Source of the DNA: Leptodactylus fallax
Taxonomy: Eukaryota; Chordata; Amphibia; Anura; Leptodactylidae
NCBI GenBank assembly: GCA_947044405.1
Contig: CAMRHE010000157.1
Span: forward strand, 2,060,501 to 2,124,500
DNA length: 64,000 nt
Reading direction: 5' to 3'
Shown here piece by piece: positions 43,154 to 53,851 of the stretch (the stretch's first letter is position 1; the number at the start of each line of letters is the position of its first letter). Below the pieces are notes generated by a model. That model was not told the origin of the DNA and searched no databases. It saw only the letters and a program-made list of their open reading frames with translations. Position numbers and translations under genes: made by a program.

Positions 43154-43410
43154 CTAAAGCTGGCCATAAACATTAGACTGACGATTTTACCAAGGGCGCT
43201 GAACTAGCTAATGTGTATGGGTTCCTCCTAACTTTCCTGATGGCAGATTTCAAGGAAGATAAGGATTGTCGAACTCCTCAAACCATTTGATCTAAGGGAG
43301 ACAAGTCAGAGAAGACTTGCAGCAGCATTCCCCCCTTTGTCAATTTATTACATATGTGCTAGTCAGATGAGCCAAGTGTGCATGTGTATGGGAAAGTCGG
43401 GTCAGAAGAA
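43154..43410. repeat. Dispersed repeat (CTGGCCATAAACATTAGA family)
   Basis: It shares its first ~20 bases with 20867 and ends with 'tgtgcatgtgtatgggaaag', an inverted echo of its start ('aatgtgtatgggttc'). Confidence 0.5.
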
Positions 43411-43571
43411 GCACAAGTGTTAAGCTGAGAGCAAACTGATGTGTTTGGCCTATTTAAACAGTATAACTGTGGATCTGATGTTCTCAAATAGAAAATATAA
43501 TACTTTATTAGTGTTGTTTTCAAGAAAATCTTTTTTTCTCACCAGTACATCTACTGTATATAGCCCATAGT

Positions 43572-46135
43572 CAGGGGCGCACCGCTAATGAGGTGAATTG
43601 AGGCGTCCGCCTCAGGCGGCACTGTCCGGGGGGCGGCATTTTTACTATTTAATGTAAACCAGCCCAGGAAAGGCCGCTTTAAAAAAAAAAAAAAAAAAAA
43701 CAGAGCTGAGCAGGACCTGTCCTGGGCTGGTTTACAAGACTTCGCATCTCAGCGCAGGCGGCGATACAATGACGTCATCACGCCGCCTATGCTGAGACAC
43801 AGACGTTGCGGACAAGAAGAGGAGGCAGCGGCGGCGGCTGCATCAAGGCATCGCAGGTGAGTATAACTTTTTTTATATATATAAATAGGCCGTAACCTGT
43901 TGGAGTATCCCCGGCAGGTCACGGCCTATTTATTTACCTACCCCGCGTCTGCTCGTGGCCGCCCCAGCTTCCCCTTCTGCTATGGGCCGCAGAAAGGGAA
44001 GTGGATGCCGCTGTGAGCGGACGCGGGCATCGGTAAGTGACCCCGGAGTATAATAATCGGAGGCCTAGGGTTGGTGAGGGAACATAAAAACCAATGTTAC
44101 TAACCTCCTGCGATCCGATGTAACTCCGAGCAGGCTTGAGGCTTCTGGTGACGTCATCAGGTCGCGTCGCCGGCCTGATCACGTGACGTGTGTGCGCAAT
44201 TAAACAGGGCCGAAAGCTGCAAGGAGTGCACCGGTGTCCAGGATAGGTAAGTAACTCTGGTTTTTATGTTTGTATTCTCCCCTGGGTCTCCAATCATTAT
44301 ACTCTGGGGTCTGAAAAGACCCCAGAGTATAATACTAGTTCATGGGTGGTCCACTATGGGGCATAATACCCTGTGCAGGGACCACTGTAGAGCATAATAC
44401 CCTGTGCAGGGGCCACTCTGGAGCATAATACAAGTGCAGGGGCCACTATAGAGCATAATACCGAGTGCAGGGGCCACTATAGAGCATAATACCGGGTGCA
44501 GGGGCCACTATGGAGCATAATACCGGGTGCAGGGATCACTATGGAGCATAATACAAGTGCAGGGGCCACTATGGAGCATAATACCAGTGCAAGGGCCACT
44601 ATGGAGGATAATACCAGTGCAGGGGCCACTATGGAGCATAATACCAGTGCAAGGGCCACTATAGAGCATAATACCAGTGCAGGGGCCACTATGGAGCATA
44701 ATACCGTGTGCTGGGGCCACTGTGGAGCATAATACCGTGTGCAGGGGCCAATATGGAGAATAATACCGTGTACAGGGGCCAATATGGGGCATAAAACTGT
44801 GTGCAGGAGTTGCTGTGGAACATAATACCGTGTGCAGTGGCCAATACGGGGCATAATACCGTGAGCAGGGGCCACTATGGAGCATAATACCGTGTGCAGG
44901 GGCCGCTGCGAGGCACAATACAGTGTGCAGGGGCCGCTGCGGGCCGTAATACTGTGTGCAGGGGCTGCTGTGGAACATTATAGTGTGTGTAAATGGGGTG
45001 CTATAAACATGGGCTATGGTACCTGTTTATATTATACGCTGTCTGTTTATAGTGACCGTGTGATGTAATTGTAGCCTTGTCACATACTGTAGACATGTAC
45101 AGGACGAGGCTGTAGTTACATTACATGGCCGCTATGAGATGAATTACACTATGTAAACAGAGAAGCGGTCACGGCGCTTACACAGGTACCATTCAAACAG
45201 CTGATCAGTGGGGGTCCTGGGTTTTTGAACCCCACTGATTAGTTTATTAATGACCTGGAAAACCTTTTAATTAGTTAACACCTGGGGCATTATTAATAAG
45301 GGGCACTATTTATACAGGGTACACACGGACATTATTAATATAAATATGCACTTGGGAGTATTATTCATTATGGGGGGGGTTATATCATATATTTTATAAT
45401 TGGGGGTAGCAGCAGAATGGGGGCTTTGTGTAGGTGAGGACAATGTGGGTTGGATGCCTGGAAAAGTGAGGAGCCAAAGATGTCTGTGTTGAAAACTTTA
45501 CAGAGACAAGTCACAGCTGGAAGAAGTGGTCATGGCGGTCCAGAGAGAAGAGAAAGGAAACGATTAGTCAGAGACGTCACCTGTAAGTCACAAAATGTTA
45601 CTGCCCTGTATTCACCTAAATGATAGAGGATAAATACCTGAGTGATGGGGGTCTGTCTGCTGAGACCCCCACTGAGCCTGAGAATTGGGTTTTTTCCCCC
45701 CACTAGGTGGGAATCCAGCCTGGCTGCAGCCATATATATATAGGTGTGTCACTTGGTGGATGGATGAACCCGCGTGGCTCTCATTCACTTTAATGGGAGT
45801 GCCAAAGAAGGCCGAAGTCCAGTACTCAGCTATCTGCGGGGCTCCTATTATAGAGAATGGGGGCCACGTGGACTCGTCCATCCACCAAGCAGAAGATGTG
45901 TGAAGTTACTTTCATTGTTAATGCCGTGTTGTTGATCTGATACTGAAGTAATACAGGAAGAAGAATTCTTAAAAACTGTTTTATAACTTTGTGTATTGTG
46001 TATATTGTGCGACGATAACTGTGTTAAACTAGTAGCATGGAAACTCAGTTTTTTTTTTTGTTTTGTTTTTTTTGGGGGGGGGGGGTGTCTTTCTATAGTC
46101 CGCCTCAGGCAGCAAAGAGGCTAGGTTCACCACTG
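43572..46135. mobile_element. hAT-type non-autonomous element, 8-bp target duplication
   Basis: CCCATAGT is at 43564-43571 and again at 46136-46143, a perfect 8-bp duplication diagnostic of hAT transposons. The ends CAGGGGCGCACCG and (inverted) CAGTGGTGAACC are hAT-style short inverted repeats; next in, CGCCTCAGGCGGC pairs in style with CCGCCTCAGGCAGC. The 2564-bp interior has no transposase. It holds an A run (43681-43700), a GC-rich CpG-containing stretch (43740-44200), a 30-bp minisatellite (44340-44990) and a block shared with 16095-16320. Confidence 0.85.
44340..44990. repeat. 30/31-bp minisatellite
   Basis: About 21 tandem units of the pattern GGGGCCACTATGGAGCATAA + TACC(GTG/AG)TGCA, 30 or 31 bases each. 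Units near 44520-44700 are almost identical, those at the edges are more diverged. Reading frames through it on both strands give repetitive peptides and should not be taken as proteins. Confidence 0.95.
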
Positions 46136-46404
46136 CCCATAGTAGTACTACTATGGGAACATATTATAAATCTACTTTTGGCAGCCCTCCAGGACCAATT
46201 TCCCAAATTAGCTTCAGAGCTCTGAGTGGGTAAGAAGCCCCCTAAACTACACAACTAGACTCATAAGTTCGCAAAATATACACATGTTTACCAGTCTCCC
46301 ATAACATTAAAATGAATAATATCTCATGATGATGAGAATTGTTATATATTAGGCAACAAGTGGATAGTCCAAGTCTTGAAATTGATGTGTTGATAGTTGG
46401 AACA

Positions 46405-46655
46405 AAGAGCACATGGGGGCTGCATAACCAGAGACCCCTGTCCACTACTGAAAGTTTCTACAATGGGCATGAGAGCATTAGAACTGCACCACAAAGCAAC
46501 AGAGGAAGATAGCTTGTTATTGTGTTCATAACAATATTTGGCTGACCAAATATTGGACAACTTTAGAGATCATGAGGAGTCCATGACTTGATGGGACAGA
46601 GCTGTTTTGGTATGGGATTTACACAATATTAGGCGGGTGGTTTTACTCTTATAGC
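46405..46655 (+). pseudogene. Tc1-type transposase relic, internally deleted
   Basis: The first part ('gcacatgggggctgcataac', 'caatgggcatgagagcatta') and the last part ('gagctgttttggtatggg', 'acacaatattagg') are the same family as 25826-27775. The catalytic region between them is deleted around 46510-46570. No ORF survives. Confidence 0.5.
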
Positions 46656-46659
46656 TGAT

Positions 46660-48352
46660 AGATACTGTATATGGTGGGATTGGCAGTTAGCATACATGGA
46701 GTTGCTCAGTTGAAAACTAATATCCTTTTAGTATGTGACATAATATCTAGTGTAGAATGAGGCTCTATAAAAAGTGGTATATCAGAATGAATACATAATG
46801 TTCAGGTTTTTCATACTTACTTCAACAAACTATCCTCATATCTACTTAATGCTCCCACCCCATCCAAAATGGTACACCATTTTATAGTTAAAGTACCTTG
46901 TATTGCTTTATTTATCATGTTTTCTATTAAATCTGTGTGTGCTTGCTATTTGGATTTCACTTACTGTACCTTGCCCAATAGATTGTGGTTTCTATTACGA
47001 TTTTTATATTCAACCACAGTTTCTATACTCATCGCTCGACTCCTGCCTGGAGATAAAGTTTGTTCTTATCAGAATTAGAAGTATGTGTGATAAAGTAGTG
47101 ACCATTGGTCCGGACACTTTTTTCTGGATTTCTAACTATTAATCCCGTTGAAATACACTAGTTTCTGCCATAACTGACTGCCTAGGCAATATTCACACCA
47201 CGTTTGGACATTTTGTTCAGTGGGTACATATTAAACTGCACTGTTGAGAAGATAGACTTTAGTATCTTAGTATAAATACACCACAAACTAATTTATATAC
47301 TATATATTTCTGATTTTACTGACAACGTTCAGTTAATACTGAACATAGTTCAATACTGCAACAGAGTGAAGAAATATAGCAAAAGCTAAACACTCTATGG
47401 AGACATAGAAATTACAGCTCTAATGATGTATATAACAAGCTTTTCTGTCTTCTATATTAACCAATGATGTGATTTACTGACTGGGAGATAATATAAAATG
47501 TGGAAGTTGACCTTTGACTTGCAGGACATTTTCAATTTTGCTGGACAACATATTGGTTCAGTGGTCAGAACTGTTGGCCAGCAATGGCGTGACTCTGGGT
47601 TCAAATCCTCCCAAGATAGAATGGCGTTTGCATGAAAGATTTATTTAGCTTTCAATGAACTTAGCAGTAATATGTGGGTGTATGATAGAGGGAATTCACT
47701 ACATAAACCAAAGTGAGAAGAGGAACTGATGTGTGTGAACACGTCCTGTTTTCAGAGAATATATTGGCACTGTATAAACAACATACAAGAAAAATCTGTA
47801 ACATGTAAAATATATAAAGCAAGAGTCACTGGATCAGCCATTTGTCAGCTTATGGTGTTTTGCTGTAAATGAGCGGATAGTGAGAATACAGTGCAAGAAC
47901 TGCATGGAAACCTTTTCTTAAGTGACTTCTGACAACCAGCCAAATATTGATTTGAATGGTCACAAAGGGCAAAAGACTGTGGTGTGCAACATGAAGCCAT
48001 AGGATTGTGTGCTAAATTGCATCAGTCCTTCCTTTAAGTTGTTTGCCAACAATCTGGACAAGGAAGTTAGATGCAGACAGATAATGTTTGTCTAAAGGAT
48101 CTAGATTTTTTCTGGATGAAAGATGCAGTTTGATACAAATACACATCCTGTGACATTTGCAGATTGAATATGAGATATTCCTAACAATTGAATCAGCCAG
48201 AGACTTTGGATTTCTGTCATCTGTATCATTGTTTGACAGAGTTATCAGTCCCAGTTTAGTTGAACATGTATGGTATGCCAGTAGTGGAGGAGTGGAGGGG
48301 AGAGCAATGGCTACCATAATCCCCAAAAAACAAAATAGGGTAAAGGCCCTAT
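46660..48352. other. Non-coding stretch with SINE head fragment
   Basis: 47553-47610 (TTGGTTCAGTGGTCAGAACT … GGGTTCAAATCCTCCC) is the tRNA-like head of the SINE family, plus strand. No gene is seen elsewhere. Confidence 0.5.
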
Positions 48353-48614
48353 TAGGGTGGGTTCACACTCCGTCCGCCGCGAATCCAACCTAAATGTCGG
48401 AAAACTGGATAGGAACTGGATAGCGAAAGGTTTGCGATGCATTGCTTAAAACCCCATTCACTTCTATGGGTTTTTAAAGCAATGCGTGGGTGTGCGCTTA
48501 CACTCTCTGCGTCGCGAAGCCGATTTTTTTTCGTCGGAAACAAAGTCCTGCATGTCCGACTTAGGTCGGATTCGCGGCGGACGTAGTGCTGCCGCAAGTG
48601 TGAACCCACCCTTA
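48353..48614. repeat. Foldback MITE (GGGTGGGTTCACAC family)
   Basis: Ends AGGGTGGGTTCACAC and GTGTGAACCCACCCT are exact inverted copies. Inner blocks (aatgcattgcttaaa / tttttaaagcaatgcg) match the copies at 42449 and 60543. It is shorter because part of one arm is deleted. Confidence 0.85.
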
Positions 48615-48928
48615 GATGGGAAGATTTTACAGGCAATTACTGAGGATAATAGTACCAATTATCACCTGATGAATAAGCATTTGCTCATTCAGTGAGCTAT
48701 CACTTGCTTTTAGCAGGACAAAAAATCATTGCCTGCCAGAAACACATCTCCCTGTGTTATAAGAGCTGCATTGCTGGCAAACAACAAAAGTACATGCCAA
48801 GGGAGCAATTATGACAATGACAAATATTTGCAATGCACTTTTTTTCATGGAGACTCAAAGCACAGGGAGCATTGTGGAATAGGAGAGTTAGTGGCAACTG
48901 TACAGGAGCTCATCCCCAACACTGATAA

Positions 48929-49110
48929 GGGTCAGCTGTTTGTACAGGATGCCAAGTTACCTAGTATATTTTTGGCATGTTGGAGAAAACCCCTGGAAAC
49001 ATTGGGAGAACATATAAATACCATGCAAATGATGCCCTTGGTTGTATTTAAACCCAGGACCCCAGCGCCGCAAGGCAGCAGTGCTAACTACTGAGCCATC
49101 TTGCTGCACC
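48929..49110 (-). mobile_element. SINE copy, inverse orientation
   Basis: The minus strand gives TGGCTCAGTAGTTAGCACTG then CTGCCTTGCGGCGCTGGGGT and CCTGGGTTTAAATAC: A and B boxes in tRNA order, followed by the SINE body (GGTTTTCTCCAACATGCC). B box slightly mutated. Confidence 0.7.
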
Positions 49111-51358
49111 ATGCTGTGTGATTATCGAACTTTCCACCCACACATGCTCTGCATTGGCCTTGGCAAGTGCAGAATGAGTCTTAATCGGTGCGTTTTTTAA
49201 CTGATCAGTGACTGTTGGACAGGGCGAATTTAACCTGTCCAAATTATACTTCTTCTCACACTGGATAATGGGTTAAGTACTGTCACGTTGCAACACTGGA
49301 GTTTTAATCTGACAAATGAACCTGCACAGAATATTCAATTTTCCTCCCACACTTCCTAAATTCATGTCATTTGGCTTCCCATATAATTAGTTTTCATTTC
49401 CATGTCCGAGATGTAAAATTAGTTAGTGAGCCCCACTGTGGATAAATGTAAGGAGACACATTTTGTGGTGTATCAGTGTAGATACAAAAGATTTATGGCA
49501 TTATTGTAGTGAAACAAGGGTGTTAATACCCAAGGCTTATTTATAAACCCATGAAGTAGTGAAATTATAGAAGACATTGCTATCACAGTTGCCACTGAGT
49601 TGTATAGTCCATTGGGCCAATGCCACATCATGCACTTCAGGTCAGAATTTCCCGACGCTTGCTTGTGCGAAGACCCAGGAGCAAAAAGAGGTAAATGTTT
49701 TTGTCTAAATTAGGGGCCTATTCACATCATGTGCCTGTCAGGAGAATCTGTAGCAGATTTCATCACATCGGATAGAAAACATAATGCTGCAAGACATTTC
49801 CTTGCACCTATCTCTCATTCATTTTTGCTTTGAAATTTACTTATCATCACTCTGGACCTTTGAAACACCTTCCTAGCATTCAATTGATTTCAATAATGAT
49901 ATGACTTCCATTGATGAATTGAGATGTATTCCCATACAGTGGAATGAAGCAGCAAAGATCCACACTTCTACTGTTGCAAAATGATATACATTTAGATGCA
50001 GATTTGCTTTTCTTTCACACCAATCCTTCCTATGTAAATACTTGTCTCATCAGCCACTTGTAAATTCTGTTGGGAACATAGAGTTCCACAGTAGTACTGT
50101 ATGATGCTTTCTTATGGTACCATATGACAGAGAGTAATTGCATAATCAGCTGCTGAAGCATGGCTTGACAGTTGTCTGTCAAAATGCATAAGGATCAATA
50201 AGAATAAGGTGTAGCTTTTTATAAGTAATGGATAGATGACAGATACATTGATATATCACAAGGCATTATGGGAAAGGAGCTGGGGAGCTCATGCGCCCTC
50301 TATTGGATGTAACAGATCCTCAATTTGCTTTTGACTCACCAAGCCTTGAGCCTAGATACATTGATAGACAGTAAAATAACTATTAAGCCTCACACAGTGT
50401 AGAACTGCCTTCATTGCAGGTATTGAATGTGGATATGGTTAGGTTATGACTGGCAAATGGATTCAACTATGACACAATGGTTGAAAAAAATCCACCAGAT
50501 TTGGATCTGTTGCTACCATCCTGTTGCAGCAACTTGCGAGTTGCAAAGCAAACATATTCACATTCATTACTTGTGATGAGAGCAGAGCTACACTGTGATC
50601 TTTGCCACATGACCTGTATCATACTTGTGTAACTCTAGCATAAATCCACTTTAAGAAAAAAACCACTTTCAATAGTTGCAATTGACCCCCTTTAAAAATC
50701 AGAAATGTCTAACTGGAAAACAACTTGTAAAGCAAGAAACATTTACAGACGAAGGCATTTTAAAAATGTTGACAGTGAGATTTTAAATACAGCACTTTAC
50801 AGATTGAAGCATATTCTGGTATTGATTTTCAGACTATTATGTCAGCGGTTCTCCTGTCTCCCATCAAAAGCTTAATATCAAAAAAAGAAAAAAAATGACT
50901 GCACAAATTCTGTGTCTGAGAATCTCCGGAACTTTAATACTAATAAATTACTTTCTGAAACTATAAGTCAGACAAAAAATAAGTCATTGGTTCTTGAAAA
51001 TACATTTTGGGATTTTCACAAAGACACTTGTTCCTTTATCAGCATCAGGTCGCAGTTGAAGTGAATGAAAATACACACTTTTCTATCAGAAGTATGTAAT
51101 AGAAAATTAGTAACTAGCTATAGCTCATAAAACACCACTGGGAATTATAAAAGATCTAACATTTCCATAAATCAGCAATAGATACCGAGCCGCCATCTGG
51201 TCCAAGAAATGACAAACACAGCTGTGGAGAAAGTGAGACTTCTGTCAGTCGGCAAGTGATGGTGGCTTATTGCAGTAGACAAAAGGGCAAAAGTAACAAG
51301 CGAAAGAGCGCAGACATTTTAAGTTTGTAAAACCAACACAATTTGCAGGTATACCACT
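49111..51358. other. Non-coding stretch
   Basis: No gene, terminal repeat or RNA gene is recognised over 2.2 kb. Confidence 0.5.
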
Positions 51359-51549
51359 TAGGCTAGGTTCACATCTGCATCATCTCCTACGGAGACTCCG
51401 CTGCAGATTCTGCTGAAAATTGGCAGAGAGAAAAGTCCTTTTTTTCTCTGCCGTTTTCAGTATAAAAACCCAACAGACCCCATTATAGTCTATGGGTTTC
51501 CATGGGTAACCGCTGTTTTAGCGGACGGGCAAATGTGAACCTAGCCTTA
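51359..51549. repeat. Foldback MITE (CTAGGTTCACA family)
   Basis: The left end TAGGCTAGGTTCACATCTGC pairs with the right end CAAATGTGAACCTAGCCTTA. Inner text (gagagaaaagtccttttttt) parallels the copy at 18244. Confidence 0.8.
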
Positions 51550-52020
51550 AAGGGTTTTCCCATCTCCCTATTTCAGCAGCTTTGCCTGCTGTCTCTTCTT
51601 CTCACTTTCTGTATCCCCCCTCCAGCTTGCTGAACAGGACACTATGAAGTATCACAATACTTATTAAGATTACTAGAAATCTAATATAAATGCAGATCAA
51701 ATAATATGCACATGTTTCTAGAGACCGGACTCAGTGTTATCTGTGTGTTTACAAAGAGAGAAAACAGACAGGGCTTTATCAAACTGCAGTTAGCTGAAAT
51801 GCAGAGCTGTAGATAACAGTGAGAGCAGTGAGTGACGTCACTTGTCCTGCTTGTCACACAGGTCCGGCGCTATGGAAACGCTGTGTAAACAATGGGAGGA
51901 ATAATTTCACATAGCAGGAAAACAAAGCAGCATTGCAAAAGCAATATATTTAGGAAAACTCTTCAATTTACATAAGCTAGCAGTATAGATAGGATCCTTG
52001 AGATGGCAATACCGCTTTAG
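51548..52020. repeat. Dispersed foldback repeat (TTAAAGGGTTTTCCCATC family)
   Basis: It starts TTAAAGGGTTTTCCCATCTC and ends GAGATGGCAATACCGCTTTA, inverted ends about 470 bp apart. The left half matches 1435-1650. Confidence 0.65.
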
Positions 52021-52321
52021 CGTATGAGCAGATTTTGCTTATTTCCTAGATAGGAACCATATATCACCATTTAAAACAATGGGAACTAAAATCTCTCTGA
52101 TATGATTCAATAGCCTTCCTTATCTCATACGATGACCAAACAATGGACATTTTGGAGGATCAAAAAGATCATTTTCTGGTACTCATATGCACCTTTCTGT
52201 TACATAAAAGAGATTAATAGGTGATTTGTTGTTTTAACTTTTAGCATAACTGTCCAACCTTCACAAGCAACAACCTTCACAAACCGACCATGAATGACAG
52301 GTTGTTCCGAAAACAACTATC

Positions 52322-52620
52322 TAAGGCCAGGGCCCCACGTGGCATAAACGCTGCGGTTTGGCCATGGTGGAAACGCCGCAGCAAAAACCGCATTTTATAG
52401 TCACTAGCTAATTGCATGCACACATTGTGGAAAAATACGCACGTCAGTTTTGGAAATTGCAGTATGTCAATAATACCTACGAAAATGCTGGCAGTTTCCC
52501 GATAGGTATAATGGAACCTCTGCGGATTTCTATGAAAAGCACTGTGGAAAAAAACGCAATGCGTTGCTGCCGCAGTTTTTCCTGCAGCACTTTTTTGCTG
52601 CAGCCTACTACATGCCTAAA
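52322..52620. repeat. Foldback MITE (GGGCCCCACGT family)
   Basis: The left end TAAGGCCAGGGCCCCACGTG is clear; the right end (CTGCAGCCTACTACATGCCTAA) is worn. Gypsy element 2 lies only 38 bases downstream. Confidence 0.6.
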
Positions 52621-52657
52621 GGAGTTTTCACTGAAATGGCAATGCATGTTTTGCACA

Positions 52658-53669
52658 TGTAGGGAACTGCCATTTCTACTAGTATATAATGTATCTGGCT
52701 TCTTTGCCCCTGCAGTTTGGCTTCAGAGACCCCAGGCATTCAGTGCAAGTTTTGTTTTGTAAATACAGTGAGTCAGACACATGTGAGGCAGAGCTGCTGG
52801 GGGGAGAGATGTGAGCAGAGCTGCTGAGACAGACATGTTATGTCTGGGGGAGTCTAAGAGCCACTTGTTCCTCTTTACTTCACAGTATATAGTTAGGTAT
52901 GTGTTACCCCCTATATACTCACAGGACCTAGCTAGTAACCGTAGTTAGGGATCCATATATATATGTAGTTCAGGGCAGTGATAGGTTAGGCTTCCGAAGG
53001 CCAACTAGCTAGTTAGAGGCCCGGTGGCACTAGTAGTTTAGCTGGCAGGTTAAGGACTCAGTGTTAGGGTAGTCAGGCCTGCATCTACTGCCGTCACCGT
53101 CGCCCTGTTTGCTGCCTGTAAAGAATCTCACCATCATCATCATCATCTCCTGATCGGCTGTCTGTCATCTCCTGGAAGAATCCAAGGATCCACAGTCATC
53201 CACAGGGGCCCCTGCATCTCTTCTGTTGCCTGGAGGTATTGTGCACTGGACTCTTGCTATATATCTATATATATACCCGGGTATATAACCTAAGACGGTT
53301 GAGGACTTGCTGGTTGTTGTAGTATTGCTGTGTTCTGAGTATATTTTATGTATGTATTATTACCCTGTTGATTCTTATAAAGCTACTGTTATAACCTTAT
53401 GTGGTATCTGTATGTATTCTTCAGACTGTGAGATTAGTACAGTGATCCTTGTTAAGGCTACTAACTGTACTTCATGGGTAAGTCCCAGGAAGAGATTCTC
53501 CCTGTAATACAGAGGCTCTATCCTGGGTGGAGGCACTGATATATTTCATATATGTTCCCACTCTTCCCTTCAGCGAAGGCTTCAGGTCCCATTATACACA
53601 CAGGTCAGCGCCAGAGTCTGTTGCGGGAGGGATAATACTCATACCCCCCCCCCCCCAAATAGGGCTACA
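52658..53669 (+). repeat. 5' LTR of Gypsy element 2
   Basis: It runs TGTAGGGAACTGCC … AAATAGGGCTACA, with TGTA/TACA ends. It contains AGTATATAATG near its start (possible TATA box), a (CAT)n run near 53131 and a 13-base C run before the end. Open frames inside are chance and recur in the 3' copy. Confidence 0.95.
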
Positions 53670-53671
53670 TT

Positions 53672-53689
53672 TGGAGGCACTGCTGAGAT
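53672..53689 (+). promoter_or_regulatory. Primer-binding site, element 2
   Basis: TGGAGGCACTGCTGAGAT begins 2 bases after the LTR and starts with TGG, complementary to tRNA CCA. The matching tRNA was not identified from memory. Confidence 0.65.
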
Positions 53690-53713
53690 TTAGAAGTGGG
53701 AATAGTCATTGAT

Positions 53714-53851
53714 ATGGAGAAGCGATATAGCTCAGAGGGGAACCTCCCACTAGCTACTACATGGGATTACCGACCTCCTGTTCCTCCCCTGGTTCAGGTA
53801 AAGGAAGAACCCCGCTCAGCCCGTTACCCCCCCCAGTATGGCCGTCGCTAG
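53714..53851 (+). CDS. Short leader ORF or displaced Gag N-terminus
   Basis: The first ATG after the primer-binding site opens a 45-codon frame (MEKRYSSEGNLPLATTWDYR…) that overlaps the start of gag-pol by 14 bases in another frame. It crosses an 8-base C run (53827-53834). One extra C would place this frame in phase with gag-pol, giving Gag about 42 more residues. It may be an upstream ORF that lowers translation of gag-pol, or the true Gag start disrupted by a C-run indel or base-calling error. The sequence alone cannot decide. Confidence 0.45.
   Translation: MEKRYSSEGNLPLATTWDYRPPVPPLVQVKEEPRSARYPPQYGRR

Noticed and set aside
44477..44978. Repetitive ORFs of 130-156 codons on the minus strand
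   Set aside because: They are frames through a 30-bp minisatellite; a unit length divisible by three keeps frames open by chance.
44340..44990. CRISPR-like array
   Set aside because: Units are contiguous with no unique spacers and the genome is eukaryotic.
53307..53507. 66-codon ORF in the LTR of element 2, repeated at 59701
   Set aside because: Part of the LTR, no recognisable domain.
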